Shown: piece after piece, positions 11,744 to 20,244 of the stretch
How positions within the stretch are numbered: position 1 is the first letter of the stretch
Layout of the letters: each line of letters begins with the position of its first letter
NCBI GenBank assembly: GCA_013823505.1
Contig: PNMH01000010.1
Span: forward strand, 1-64,000
DNA length: 64,000 nucleotides
Direction: 5' to 3'
Source: Polaromonas sp.
Lineage (GTDB): Bacteria > Pseudomonadota > Gammaproteobacteria > Burkholderiales > Burkholderiaceae
Position numbers and translations under genes: made by a program
The notes under the pieces: generated by a model
What the model saw: the letters and a program-made list of their open reading frames with translations, nothing else
Databases searched by the model: none
What the model was told of the DNA's origin: nothing

Positions 11744-12784
11744 TCAGTGGTCCTCGTCGGAATGTTTGCTGCTCAGGGACCTGAACAGCAGGACGGGGAG
11801 GATGAGGGTGAAGACGATCACTTCCTTGAAGGCGCTGGCCCAGAAGGAGCCAAAGGCCTCGATGACGCCCACGCCCAATGCCGCGACCAGCGCACCGGGG
11901 TAGCTGGCCAGACCGGCAGCCACCGCGGCCACGAAGCCCTTGAGGCCGATGAGGAAGCCCGAGTCGTAGAACACGGTGGTGGTCGGGCCGATCAAGAGGC
12001 CCGAGAGCGCACCGATGAAGGCCGCCATGGTCATGGTGAGCTGACCCGAAGCCTGCGACGAGATGCCCATGAGGCGCGCGCCGGTCCGGTTCACCGCGAT
12101 GGCGCGCAGGGCTTTTCCGCGCAGCGAGCGCTCGAAGTACAGCCACAGCATGACGATGAGCGCCACCGTGGCGGCAAAGGTGATGATGGCCTGCCCGGAC
12201 AGCATGACCGGGCCGATGGTGAAACGCTGGTCCCAGAACGCCGGGTTGCGGAAGCCCTCGGCGCCGAAGAACAGCAGACCCAGACCGGTCATGGCGAAAT
12301 GCACGCCCACCGAGACGATCAACAACACCAGCGGCGTGGCGCTCTCCAGCGACTGGTAGGCCACGCGGTAGACCAGCGGGCCGTACACCGTGACCACCGC
12401 CACGCTGAGCGCAGCCTGCACCCAGATCGGGAAATTCTGTGGCGCGGCCCAGATGGCCACGACGGAGACCAGCACCGGCAGCACCAGCGTGCGGCCTGCG
12501 GCCTTGAAGGCGATCGAAGCCTTGCCGTGATGGCGCCAGCGTTCGGCCAGTTCCATCAGCGCGGCGACACCGGCCAGCAGCAACAGCAGCCACACGGTGC
12601 CGGGCACCTTGCCGGTTTGAAAGATGGCCAGGGTGAGCGCGCCATAAGCCACGAACTCGCCCTGGGGAATGAAGATGATCCGGGTGACGGTGAACACCAG
12701 GACGATGGCCAGGCCCAGGAGCGCATACACCGCGCCGTTGGTCAAGCCGTCCAGCAAAAGAATGCTGGCGATCGAAAAGTCCAT
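11744..12784 (-). CDS. livH: ABC importer permease LivH
   Basis: A 346-residue inner-membrane permease of the HAAT class with about eight to nine transmembrane segments. It begins [20 protein letters not shown], the standard LivH opening, and carries the coupling-helix region around [15 protein letters not shown] and the conserved [20 protein letters not shown] near the C-terminus. The length is slightly above E. coli LivH (308). The ATG at 12784 is chosen because it begins the conserved first helix; an upstream extension would be polar. A terminator-like hairpin lies just upstream, between it and the receptor gene. Confidence 0.93.
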   Translation of the reverse strand: MDFSIASILLLDGLTNGAVYALLGLAIVLVFTVTRIIFIPQGEFVAYGALTLAIFQTGKVPGTVWLLLLLAGVAALMELAERWRHHGKASIAFKAAGRTLVLPVLVSVVAIWAAPQNFPIWVQAALSVAVVTVYGPLVYRVAYQSLESATPLVLLIVSVGVHFAMTGLGLLFFGAEGFRNPAFWDQRFTIGPVMLSGQAIITFAATVALIVMLWLYFERSLRGKALRAIAVNRTGARLMGISSQASGQLTMTMAAFIGALSGLLIGPTTTVFYDSGFLIGLKGFVAAVAAGLASYPGALVAALGVGVIEAFGSFWASAFKEVIVFTLILPVLLFRSLSSKHSDEDH

Positions 12785-12796
12785 AAAACCCTCAGC

Positions 12797-12830
12797 GAAA
12801 AAAAGAGACGCCCTCGGAGCGCGATGCGTC
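12797..12830 (-). terminator. Intrinsic terminator between receptor gene and livH
   Basis: On the minus strand: GACGC stem, about 14-base loop, GCGTC stem, TCTTTTTTT. It lies after the periplasmic receptor gene and before livH. Leaky termination here would favour the receptor over the permeases, a common stoichiometry in ABC importers. The loop is long and the stem short, so strength is uncertain. Confidence 0.5.
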
Positions 12831-12844
12831 AAAACCAGAGACAC

Positions 12845-12931
12845 CCAGGGTCCGGCTCCGCCGGCCCAAGGTGTCGCCCCCTTCCCGCCGAAGGCGAGAG
12901 AGGGGGGAGCGCCGAAGGCGCGCGGGGGGTG
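12845..12931. repeat. GC-rich intergenic repeat-like element with hairpins
   Basis: This non-coding stretch holds CCGGC...GCCGG and CCCCCT...AGGGGG hairpins and two copies of GCCGAAGGCG. It has the look of the dispersed GC-rich intergenic sequences common in Comamonadaceae genomes. The related-looking element at 37071-37140 supports this only loosely. Confidence 0.4.
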
Positions 12932-14065
12932 TTACTCGACCTTGAACTTGCCGTCGACCACCTTGAGCATCACACCGGTTTCGTTGGTGTAGCCCCAGTG
13001 GTCGTCCTTGGTCCAGTTCATCACGCCGTGCGAGAACACGGTGCGGCCCATCGTCTCGAAAGCGTCACGCAGGCCGGCGCGGAACTCCGGGGTGCCGGGC
13101 TTGCCGTTCTTCAGGGCGATCGGCACGGCCTTGTTCAGGGCAATGGCGGCGTCGTAGCTGTGGCCGGCGAACTGGTTGCGCGTGCCGGGGCCCATCAGTT
13201 TCTCGTAGTTGGTGACGAAGTCGATCGCCAGCTTCTTGGAGGGGTGGTTCTCAGGCAACTGCTCGGCGATGACGGCCGGCCCGGAGACGACGAAGGAGCC
13301 CTCCACGTCCTTGCCACCGATGCGCACCAGGTCGGGCGTGGCGGCTGCGTGGGTCTGGTAGATCTTGCCTTTGAAGCCGCGCTCCACGATGGCCTTGTGC
13401 GGCATGGCCGCGCCCGAGCCCGAAGCCACCACCAGGATCGCATCGGGGTTGGCCGACGTGAGCTTGAGGGCCTGCGGCGTGACGCTGGTGTCGGCGCGGG
13501 CGAAACGCTCGGCCGCCAGCACCTTCATGCCGGCCTTCTCGGCCAGTGGCGTGATCGCCTTGAGCCAGAGCTCGCCATAGGCGTCGGTGTAGCCCAGGAA
13601 GCCGATGGTCTTGATGCCTTGCTTCTTCATGTGTTCGACCATGGCGTGCGCCATCACGTCGTTGCCCTGAGGCAGGCGGAACATCCACTGGTCGGCACCC
13701 GGTGGCACGCCAACCGGCGAGGCGGCCAGTTGCACCGTCTTGGCTTCGGTGGCCACCGGCGTCATGGCCGCGGCTACGGGCGTCAGGCACGAGCCGATGA
13801 TCAGGTCGACCTTGTCTTCGGTCACGAAACGGCGGGCGTTGGCCGCGCCCTTGCCCGGGTCGCTCGCGTCGTCGAGGATGATGAGGTTGACCTTCTCACC
13901 CGCGATGGTTTGCGGGAACAGCTTGAGCTGGTTCTGCATGGGAATGCCCAGGCCGGAGCCGGGGCCGGTGAGCGAGAGGCTCACGCCGATGTTGATGTCG
14001 GCCAGCGCAGCGGTGCTGGCCAGGGCCGTGATGGCCACGGCGATGAGGGTTTTGACGGCTTTCAT
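12932..14065 (-). CDS. Periplasmic ligand-binding protein of the ABC importer (LivJ/LivK family)
   Basis: A 377-residue secreted receptor. The signal peptide MKAVKTLIAVAITALASTAALA has Ala-x-Ala cleavage near residue 22. The mature protein begins DINIGVSLSLTGPGSGLGIP, the first lobe of the type I periplasmic-binding fold (Peripla_BP_6), and continues with the hinge and second lobe (GFLGYTDAYGELWLKAI, HSYDAAIALNKAV). Family receptors in this position bind branched amino acids, amides or aromatic acids; the operon context argues for an aromatic acid. A 48-bp gap separates it from the thioesterase gene upstream. Confidence 0.93.
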   Translation of the reverse strand: MKAVKTLIAVAITALASTAALADINIGVSLSLTGPGSGLGIPMQNQLKLFPQTIAGEKVNLIILDDASDPGKGAANARRFVTEDKVDLIIGSCLTPVAAAMTPVATEAKTVQLAASPVGVPPGADQWMFRLPQGNDVMAHAMVEHMKKQGIKTIGFLGYTDAYGELWLKAITPLAEKAGMKVLAAERFARADTSVTPQALKLTSANPDAILVVASGSGAAMPHKAIVERGFKGKIYQTHAAATPDLVRIGGKDVEGSFVVSGPAVIAEQLPENHPSKKLAIDFVTNYEKLMGPGTRNQFAGHSYDAAIALNKAVPIALKNGKPGTPEFRAGLRDAFETMGRTVFSHGVMNWTKDDHWGYTNETGVMLKVVDGKFKVE

Positions 14066-14113
14066 GGAATGTCTCCTTCTGGGTGGTTGGGAAAGGGCAG
14101 GGAACAACGGTGA

Positions 14114-14533
14114 TCAGCTGCAGAGTGCCTTGATGTCTTCGGGCACCGGAATGGCCTTGATGCGGTCGGGCGCTTCGGGCGGGTGGATCACAAAGGCGCG
14201 TGTTTCGGTGCCCTCGCACAACACGTCGTCGCCACGCATCACCACATGCTTGTGCATGAACACCTTCTCGCGCCATTCGGTCACGCTGGTGTGGATCTGC
14301 AGGCGTTCGCCGTAGGTGGCGGGGCGCATGAACTTGGTGTGGATCTCCAGCAGGGGCGTGCCGACGATTCCGCGCGTCTTCACCAGTTCGCGCCATGGCG
14401 GCACGCCGTTTTTCACGAAGAAGTTCAGTGAGGACGCGTCCATCCACTTCGAGAAGTTGGGAAAGAACACGATGCCGGCCGGGTCGCAGTCGCCGAACAT
14501 CACGTCCACCTCGTACACGACAACTTTGCTCAT
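14114..14533 (-). CDS. Hot-dog acyl-CoA thioesterase (4-hydroxybenzoyl-CoA type)
   Basis: A 139-residue hot-dog-fold thioesterase. The catalytic signature VMFGDCDPAGIVFFPNFSKW, with the nucleophilic/base Asp, is that of the Pseudomonas 4-hydroxybenzoyl-CoA thioesterase subgroup. The rest follows the fold: long helix, then LEIHTKFMRPATYGERLQI and the VFMHKHVV strand. Released by the thiolase step, an aroyl-CoA such as vanilloyl- or 4-hydroxybenzoyl-CoA would be its expected substrate; that is inference from position. Its ATG overlaps the SDR stop by 4 bp (ATGA). Confidence 0.88.
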   Translation of the reverse strand: MSKVVVYEVDVMFGDCDPAGIVFFPNFSKWMDASSLNFFVKNGVPPWRELVKTRGIVGTPLLEIHTKFMRPATYGERLQIHTSVTEWREKVFMHKHVVMRGDDVLCEGTETRAFVIHPPEAPDRIKAIPVPEDIKALCS

Positions 14534-15294
14534 CGGGGGGCCATCCGCAGGGCACCGTCCAGACGGATCACTTCGCCGTTGAGGTGCGTGTTGGTGACGA
14601 TGTAGGCAGCCAGCGAGGCGAATTCCTCGGGCTTGCCCAGGCGCGGCGGGAACGGAATGCTCGCTGCCAGCGAAGCCTGCACCGGCTCGGGCAGGGTGCG
14701 CATGAGCGGTGTGCTGAACAGGCCGGGTGCGATGGTGCAGACGCGGATGCCGTGCTGCGCGAGATCGCGCGCCATCGGCAGCGTCATGCCCACGAGGCCT
14801 CCCTTGGACGCGCTGTAGGCCTGCTGGCCCACTTGGCCGTCGAACGCGGCCACGCTGGCGGTGAACACCATCACGCCGCGCTCGCCGTCTTCCAGCGGGT
14901 CCAGCTTCGCGCAAGCGGCGGCAAACAGACGGCTGGCGTTGTAGGTGCCGATCAGGTTGACCGTGACCACCTTGGCAAAGTCTTCCAGCGGTGCGGCCGA
15001 GCCGTCTTTGCCGACCACGCGTTTGGCGCTGCCGATGCCGGCGATGTTCATCAGGATGCGGGCCGGACCGTGGGCCGCGGCCGCCGCGTCCATGGCGGCC
15101 TGCAGGCTCTCGGTGTTGGTGATGTCGCAATGGCAGGCGATGCCGTTGATCTCGCTGGCCACGCGTTGGGCGTTGTCCAGGTTCACGTCGAGCACCGCCA
15201 CCTTGGCGCCCAGCCGCGCGAGTTCGCGCGCGGTGGCTTCGCCGAGACCCGAGCCACCGCCGGTGACGAGGGCGGCGTGTCCTTGAATGTTCAT
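14530..15294 (-). CDS. Short-chain dehydrogenase/reductase (3-hydroxyacyl-CoA dehydrogenase type)
   Basis: A 254-residue NAD(P)-dependent SDR. The cofactor loop TGGGSGLGEATA, the catalytic YSASKGG (Tyr and Lys), the NIAG segment and an acidic residue after the second strand (VLDVNLDN, favouring NAD) are visible. It ends [18 protein letters not shown], as in type II 3-hydroxyacyl-CoA dehydrogenases. It would oxidise the 3-hydroxyacyl-CoA made by the crotonase and feed the thiolase. A close paralogue lies at 57088-57846. It follows the thiolase by 20 bp. Confidence 0.92.
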   Translation of the reverse strand: MNIQGHAALVTGGGSGLGEATARELARLGAKVAVLDVNLDNAQRVASEINGIACHCDITNTESLQAAMDAAAAAHGPARILMNIAGIGSAKRVVGKDGSAAPLEDFAKVVTVNLIGTYNASRLFAAACAKLDPLEDGERGVMVFTASVAAFDGQVGQQAYSASKGGLVGMTLPMARDLAQHGIRVCTIAPGLFSTPLMRTLPEPVQASLAASIPFPPRLGKPEEFASLAAYIVTNTHLNGEVIRLDGALRMAPR

Positions 15295-15314
15295 GGTGTT
15301 GTCCTTCTTGTGTT

Positions 15315-16562
15315 TCAGGCCGAGGGGTTTTCGATGAGCAGGGCCATGCCCTGGCCGCCGCCCACGCAGGCGCTGGCAATGCCGTAGCGTTGGCCGCTGC
15401 GCTGCAGTTCGCGCGCCAGCGTGAGCGTGAGGCGCACGCCCGTGGCGGCCAGCGGGTGGCCCAGTGCAATGGCGCCGCCGTTGACGTTGAGCCGGTCCAG
15501 GTCCATGCCGAGTTCGCGCGCCACGGCCAGCGTCTGTGCGCCCTGGGCTTCGTTCACTTCGAAGCGGGCGATGTCGCCGAGCTTCAAACCCGTGCGCTCC
15601 AGCAGCAGGCGGATGGCGGGCGCCGGGCCGATGCCCATGATCTCGGGCGGCACGCCCACGGCCGATGCGGCCACCACGCGGGCCAGCGGCTGCTTACCGT
15701 TGGCCTTGGCGTAGGCGCCCGAGGCGACCACGCAAGCCGCAGCCGCGTCCACCAGCGCCGAACTGTTGCCACCGGTCTGTACGCCTCCTTCAAACACCGC
15801 GCGCAGCTTGGCCAGCACCTCCACCGGCGAGACGCGCGGGTGGGTGTCGGAAGTCACTTGGGTCACCTTGCCTTGCAGCTTGATGCCGCGCGCCTGGTAA
15901 CCGGCGAGTTCGAACTTCTCGGTGATCACCGGCACGATCTCGCCCGCCAGGAAACCACTCTCCTGTGCGGCCACGGCCTTGGCGAACGAGGCGGAGGCGA
16001 ACGCGTCCACCTCTTCGCGGGTGATGCCGTATTTCGTGGCCAGGTTCTCGGCGGTCTGGATCATGTTGATGCCAGCCGCCGGGTCCTTCAGCGCTTCCCA
16101 CATGTAGTCCTTGAAGCCCACCGGTGCACCGAGCTTGAAGCCGGTGCGGTGGTCGAAGGCGGCGATCGGGTTGCGCGTCATGTTCTCGGTCCCCACCACC
16201 AGCGCAGCGTCGCAGGCGCCACCCTGGATGTGTTCACCGGCCTGGCGGAACAGCTCGAAGCCGGTGCCGCAGATGCGCTGCGCCATGATGGCCGGCACCT
16301 CCACCGGCACGCCGGCGTACAGGCCGATGTGGCGTGGCAGGAAGAACTGGTCGAAGTCGCCGGGCGCCATGTTGCCTGCGATCACCGAGCCGATGTGTTC
16401 GCCCGGCACGCCGGCGCGCTCCAGCGCCGCGCGTGCGGCCTTGATTCCGAGGTCGGTGGGCGAGATGTGGCCGAGCGCGCCACAGTAGTCGACCATGGGC
16501 GTGCGCACGCCGGCCAGCAGCCAGACGTCGTCGAAGGCATTGAAGAATCCGCGGGATGCCAT
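15315..16562 (-). CDS. Thiolase (acetyl-CoA acetyltransferase family)
   Basis: A 415-residue thiolase. The nucleophilic Cys lies in QRICGTGFELFRQ (about residue 93). The catalytic His and Cys lie in GGAIALGHPLAATG and SACVGGGQGMALL. The usual NEAFA motif reads NEAQGAQ, a variation seen in thiolases acting on unusual acyl chains. The role proposed here is CoA-dependent cleavage of a 3-oxo-3-arylpropanoyl-CoA to aroyl-CoA and acetyl-CoA. The N-terminus begins MASRGFFNAFDDVWLLAGV; 7 bp separate it from the CoA ligase gene. Confidence 0.92.
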   Translation of the reverse strand: MASRGFFNAFDDVWLLAGVRTPMVDYCGALGHISPTDLGIKAARAALERAGVPGEHIGSVIAGNMAPGDFDQFFLPRHIGLYAGVPVEVPAIMAQRICGTGFELFRQAGEHIQGGACDAALVVGTENMTRNPIAAFDHRTGFKLGAPVGFKDYMWEALKDPAAGINMIQTAENLATKYGITREEVDAFASASFAKAVAAQESGFLAGEIVPVITEKFELAGYQARGIKLQGKVTQVTSDTHPRVSPVEVLAKLRAVFEGGVQTGGNSSALVDAAAACVVASGAYAKANGKQPLARVVAASAVGVPPEIMGIGPAPAIRLLLERTGLKLGDIARFEVNEAQGAQTLAVARELGMDLDRLNVNGGAIALGHPLAATGVRLTLTLARELQRSGQRYGIASACVGGGQGMALLIENPSA

Positions 16563-16569
16563 GTTGCGT

Positions 16570-18435
16570 TTACTCGGGTTTCAGGATGGCGTGCAGGCCA
16601 TCGCTGTGCAGCAGGGCCACGGTCTCGGCGCGGTGGGCCAGCACGGCGCGCTGGTTGATCGAGCCCTTGTCGGTCACCTCGCCACGGTCGATGGTGGGCG
16701 GGTCGGCCAGCAGACACAGGCGGGAGATGCGGCTGGCGCTGCCGGTGGATGTCTTGGCCAGTTCGGTCACCACGCGCTGGAAGTGCGCGAGCACCGGTGC
16801 GCTGTTGAGCACGTCGTGCAGGGACGCATCGGCCGGCAAACCACTGAGCGAGCGCACCAGCGGTGTGGGGAACACCATGGCGCCGACTTCCTTCATGTCC
16901 AGGCCGGTGATCACCACGTCCTGGATGTAGGGCGCACCGGCCGCGATGATCTTGGCGCGCAGCGGACCCACGCTCACGAAGGTGCCGGTGGCGAGCTTGA
17001 AGTCTTCGGCGATGCGCCCGTCGAATTTGAGGCCGAGGTGGATGTCGGTCTCGTCGATCCACTTCACCGCGTCGCCGGTCTTGAAGAAGCCTTCTTCATC
17101 GAACGCTTCGGCCGTCTCGGCCGGCATGCGCCAGTAGCCCGGCGTGATGTTGGGGCCCTTGTAGCGCACCTCGGTCTTGCCGCCGGCGTCCACGAGCTTG
17201 AGTTCCAGACCCGGCGTGGGCAGGCCCAGGTCGCCAGCCTTCACGTTGGGGCTGGTCACGAAGATGCCGAACGGGCCGGACTCGGTCATGCCCAGGCCAG
17301 TGCCCATGACGATGCGTTCGCCGATCTCGCTTTCCTGCGCGGCGTGCAGGGCGTCCCACACCGGCTGGGCCAGCGAGGCACCGGCGTAAAAGAACATCCG
17401 CACGCGCGAGAGCAGCTTCTTGCGCAAGGCGTCGTCGCTCTTCATGGCGTTGGCAATCGCCTCGAAGCCGGTGGGCACGTTGAAGTACACCGTGGGCGCG
17501 ATCTCGCGCAGGTTGCGCAGCGTCTCGGCCATCAGCGCGGGTGTGGGTTTGCCGTCGTCGATGAACAGCGTTCCGCCGTGGAACAGCACCATGCCCACGT
17601 TGTGGTTGCCGCCGAAAGTGTGGTTCCAGGGCAGCCAGTCCACCAGCACCAGCGGGCTTTCGGCCAGCACCGGCATCGACTCCATCATCTGCTGCTGGTT
17701 GGCGCACCACATGCGCTGCGTGTTGATCACGGCCTTGGGCATCTTGGTCGAGCCCGAGGTGAAGAGGAACTTGACGATGGTGTCCGGGCCAGTGGCGGCC
17801 ATGGCGGCGTCGACCGCTGGCGTGGCAACGGTAGCCAGCAGGTCGGCAAATGGCGTGGTGGCGCGGCCGGGCACGGTGCCCTCGGTGGTCACCAGTTCCA
17901 CGCCCTCACCCAGCGTGGCGAGCATGGCGCGGCTGTAGCGCTGCGCGTCGCTGGCAAACACCAGGCCCGGCGTGAGCGTCTTCACGACGTGGTGCAGCTT
18001 GTCGAAATCCTGGCTCACCAGCGAGTAAGCGGGCGAGGTTGGGCAATAGGCGATGCCGGCGTAGACGCACCCGAGTGCCAGCAGCGCGTGTTCGAGGTCG
18101 TTCTCGCTGAGGATCAGCACGGGCCTGTCGGCCGAGAGGCCACGGTTCAACAGGCCCTGGCCGATGCGGCGCGCGGCATCGAGTGCCTGCGCGAACGTGA
18201 TGTGGCGCCAGTCGCCGGTGCTGCCGTCGGCGTTCTTGCTGCGGCGCGCGAACACGGTCTGGTCGGGGCGGGTTTTCGCCCAGTGCACCAGCCGGTCGGT
18301 CATGCGCTCGGGAAAGGACGGCAGGCTCTGGTCGGCGCGCAGGTAGTGCGTGCCCTGGGCACCGTCGCGCAGGGTGGCGCGGGTGACGCCGAAGGTGAGC
18401 GGGCGGTAGCGGGCCATGGTCGGGTTCTGGCTCAT
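16570..18435 (-). CDS. fcs: Feruloyl-CoA synthase-like aromatic acyl-CoA ligase
   Basis: A 621-residue AMP-forming ligase. The P-loop FTSGSTKMPKAVINT, the adenylate motif around GTGLGMTESGPFG and the hinge region DIHLGLKFDGRIAEDFKL are present. The N-terminus (RPLTFGVTRATLRDGAQGT) and the overall sequence match the long feruloyl-CoA synthase group rather than fatty-acyl ligases. It would activate ferulate, coumarate or a similar cinnamate with CoA in the cytoplasm. It sits 5 bp after the crotonase and opens the enzymatic sequence ligase-hydratase-dehydrogenase-thiolase-thioesterase. No vanillin dehydrogenase gene is nearby, which argues against the retro-aldol route here. Confidence 0.85.
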   Translation of the reverse strand: MSQNPTMARYRPLTFGVTRATLRDGAQGTHYLRADQSLPSFPERMTDRLVHWAKTRPDQTVFARRSKNADGSTGDWRHITFAQALDAARRIGQGLLNRGLSADRPVLILSENDLEHALLALGCVYAGIAYCPTSPAYSLVSQDFDKLHHVVKTLTPGLVFASDAQRYSRAMLATLGEGVELVTTEGTVPGRATTPFADLLATVATPAVDAAMAATGPDTIVKFLFTSGSTKMPKAVINTQRMWCANQQQMMESMPVLAESPLVLVDWLPWNHTFGGNHNVGMVLFHGGTLFIDDGKPTPALMAETLRNLREIAPTVYFNVPTGFEAIANAMKSDDALRKKLLSRVRMFFYAGASLAQPVWDALHAAQESEIGERIVMGTGLGMTESGPFGIFVTSPNVKAGDLGLPTPGLELKLVDAGGKTEVRYKGPNITPGYWRMPAETAEAFDEEGFFKTGDAVKWIDETDIHLGLKFDGRIAEDFKLATGTFVSVGPLRAKIIAAGAPYIQDVVITGLDMKEVGAMVFPTPLVRSLSGLPADASLHDVLNSAPVLAHFQRVVTELAKTSTGSASRISRLCLLADPPTIDRGEVTDKGSINQRAVLAHRAETVALLHSDGLHAILKPE

Positions 18436-18440
18436 GGCGC

Positions 18441-19229
18441 TCAGTCCTTGCTGACTTTCGCAGCGCGGCCTTCGAGGAAAGCGCGCACGCGGGTCTTGGC
18501 TTCCGGATCGCTCTGGGCGATGGCGGCCATCATGGCTTCGGTGAGGTAGCCCTGGTCGGCGGGTTGTTCGGCGATGCGCGGCAGCGCATGCATCAGCGCG
18601 TAGTTGGTCAGCGGTGCGTTCTGCGCAATGCGCCCGGCCAGCTCCATGGCTTTCTCCAGCGCCGTGCCCTGGGGCACCAGGTATTGCGTGAGGCCGATGC
18701 GTTCAGCCTCGGGGGCTTTGTAGACGCGGCCGGTGAACATCATGTCGGCCATGCGCGCGGCACCGATCAGGCGCGGGATGCGCACCGAGCCTCCACCGCC
18801 CACGAAGATGCCGCGCGAGCCTTCGGGCAGTGCGAAGAAGGCCGATTCGTCGGCCACGCGGATGTGGCAGGTGCTCGCCAGCTCCAGACCGCCACCCACC
18901 ACCGCGCCATGCAGTGCCGCCACCACCGGCACCGGGCCGTATTGCACGCACTCCAGCGCGCTGTGCCACATGCGCGAGTGGTGCAGGCCCTGACCGGCGT
19001 CGCGTTCGCTGAGTTCGGACAGATCCAGGCCGGCGCAGAAGTGGTCGCCGCTGCCGTGGATGACGGCCGCACGCACGCCGTGCGGCATGGCCTGGAACAT
19101 GTCGCGGATGGCCAGGATCAGGCCGTCGTTGAGCGCGTTGCGCTTGGCCGGGCGGTTGAGCGTGATGACGGCGATTTCGGATGAAGCGCCTTGCAGGCTC
19201 AGGCTGATGTCGGTGGAATGGATGGGCAT
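18441..19229 (-). CDS. Enoyl-CoA hydratase/isomerase (crotonase) family protein
   Basis: A 262-residue crotonase-fold protein, first gene of the operon. The oxyanion-hole segments are GSGDHFCAGLDLSEL and ALHGAVVGGGLELASTCHIR. The residue after the second hole is in EGSRGIFVGGGGSVR, where the glutamate position of classical hydratases is altered, so the exact reaction (hydration of an aryl-propenoyl-CoA versus another crotonase chemistry) is open. The start MPIHSTDISLSLQ at 19229 lies about 57 bp downstream of the promoter -10 at 19286-19291. Confidence 0.88.
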   Translation of the reverse strand: MPIHSTDISLSLQGASSEIAVITLNRPAKRNALNDGLILAIRDMFQAMPHGVRAAVIHGSGDHFCAGLDLSELSERDAGQGLHHSRMWHSALECVQYGPVPVVAALHGAVVGGGLELASTCHIRVADESAFFALPEGSRGIFVGGGGSVRIPRLIGAARMADMMFTGRVYKAPEAERIGLTQYLVPQGTALEKAMELAGRIAQNAPLTNYALMHALPRIAEQPADQGYLTEAMMAAIAQSDPEAKTRVRAFLEGRAAKVSKD

Positions 19230-19285
19230 GTCGGGGTCGGCGTCGGCCGTCTTTTCTGGGGTTTTTGCGCTTGAAACGAGCGCTG

Positions 19286-19314
19286 ATTATGGTTATAAAC
19301 AATAACCAAAACAA
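19286..19314 (-). promoter_or_regulatory. Promoter of the phenylpropenoid operon with embedded operator
   Basis: Read on the minus strand: -35 TTGTTT (19314-19309), a 17-base spacer, -10 CATAAT (19291-19286). The spacer is almost entirely the perfect inverted repeat TGGTTAT-n5-ATAACCA (listed separately). The spacing is ideal and the local sequence is conspicuously AT-rich for this genome. Confidence 0.7.
19290..19308. promoter_or_regulatory. Candidate MarR operator (perfect 7-bp inverted repeat)
   Basis: TGGTTAT, AAACA, ATAACCA: a 19-bp dyad lying between the -35 and -10 elements, in the 148-bp gap between the divergent operons. Size and symmetry suit a MarR dimer, and the operon's own last gene encodes a MarR protein. 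Binding is inferred. Confidence 0.65.
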
Positions 19315-19377
19315 GGCAATCCCGTCCGACCAACCCCCGTGTTTTCCCTAGGTCAGACCCTTCAACAAGAGACACCC

Positions 19378-20244
19378 ATGGACCACAAAAACCTCATCGC
19401 GATCGACATCCACACGCACGCCGAAGTGAGCTGTCGCAACCCCTTTGACAACTACGGCGAGGAGTACGACCGCGCGGCCGACAAGTTCTTTGGCAGCGAC
19501 CGCCGGCCCACCATCGCCGAGACGGTGGCCTACTACCGCGAACGCAAGCTCGGCCTGGTGATGTTCACCGTGGACAGCGAGTCGCAGCTCGGGCGCCGGC
19601 GCATCCCGAACGAGGAGATCGCACAGGCCGCGCGCGAGAACAGCGACATGATGATTGCCTTCGCCAGCATCGATCCGCACAAGGGCAAGATGGGTGCGCG
19701 CGAAGCCGAGCGGCTGATTGCGGAAGAGGGCATCAAGGGCTTCAAGTTCCACCCCACCGTGCAGGGCTACCACCCCTACGACAAGATGGCCTGGCCCATC
19801 TACGAGGTGATCAACGCGCACAAGTTGCCCGCGATCTTTCACACCGGGCACAGCGGCATCGGCAGCGGCATGCGCTGCGGCGGCGGCCTGCGGCTGGAGT
19901 ACAGCAACCCCATGCACCTGGACGACGTGGCGATCGATTTCCCCGACATGCAGATCGTCATGGCGCACCCAAGTTTTCCGTGGCAAGACGAGGCGCTGAG
20001 CGTGGCCACGCACAAGCCCAATGTGTGGATCGACCTGAGCGGCTGGAGCCCGAAGTACTTTCCCAAACAACTGGTGCAGTACGCCAACACACTGTTGAAA
20101 GACCGCATCCTCTTTGGCAGCGACTACCCGCTGATCACGCCCGAGCGCTGGATGAAGGACTTCGAAGTGGCCGGCTTCAAACCCGAGGTGATGCCCGGCA
20201 TCCTGAAAGGCAACGCGGTGCGCCTGCTCGGGCTGGATGCCTGA
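19378..20244 (+). CDS. Amidohydrolase family protein (metal-dependent, COG2159 type)
   Basis: A 288-residue TIM-barrel amidohydrolase. Metal-site motifs are visible: IDIHTHAE near the N-terminus, FKFHPTVQGYHP, AIFHTGHSGIG, IVMAHPSFPW and the catalytic Asp in ILFGSDYPLITPERW. This is the pattern of the aminocarboxymuconate decarboxylase/hydratase-like subgroup that acts on aromatic acids or ring-cleavage products. It diverges from the phenylpropenoid operon across the candidate MarR operator and overlaps the next gene by 8 bp. The substrate is unknown; decarboxylase, lyase or hydrolase activity would all fit the fold. Confidence 0.85.
   Translation: MDHKNLIAIDIHTHAEVSCRNPFDNYGEEYDRAADKFFGSDRRPTIAETVAYYRERKLGLVMFTVDSESQLGRRRIPNEEIAQAARENSDMMIAFASIDPHKGKMGAREAERLIAEEGIKGFKFHPTVQGYHPYDKMAWPIYEVINAHKLPAIFHTGHSGIGSGMRCGGGLRLEYSNPMHLDDVAIDFPDMQIVMAHPSFPWQDEALSVATHKPNVWIDLSGWSPKYFPKQLVQYANTLLKDRILFGSDYPLITPERWMKDFEVAGFKPEVMPGILKGNAVRLLGLDA

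Noticed and set aside
14114..15469. A minus-strand frame of about 450 codons joining the thioesterase to sequence upstream
   Set aside because: Only the last 139 codons (from 14533) are the thioesterase; the upstream part is the out-of-frame shadow of the SDR and thiolase genes.
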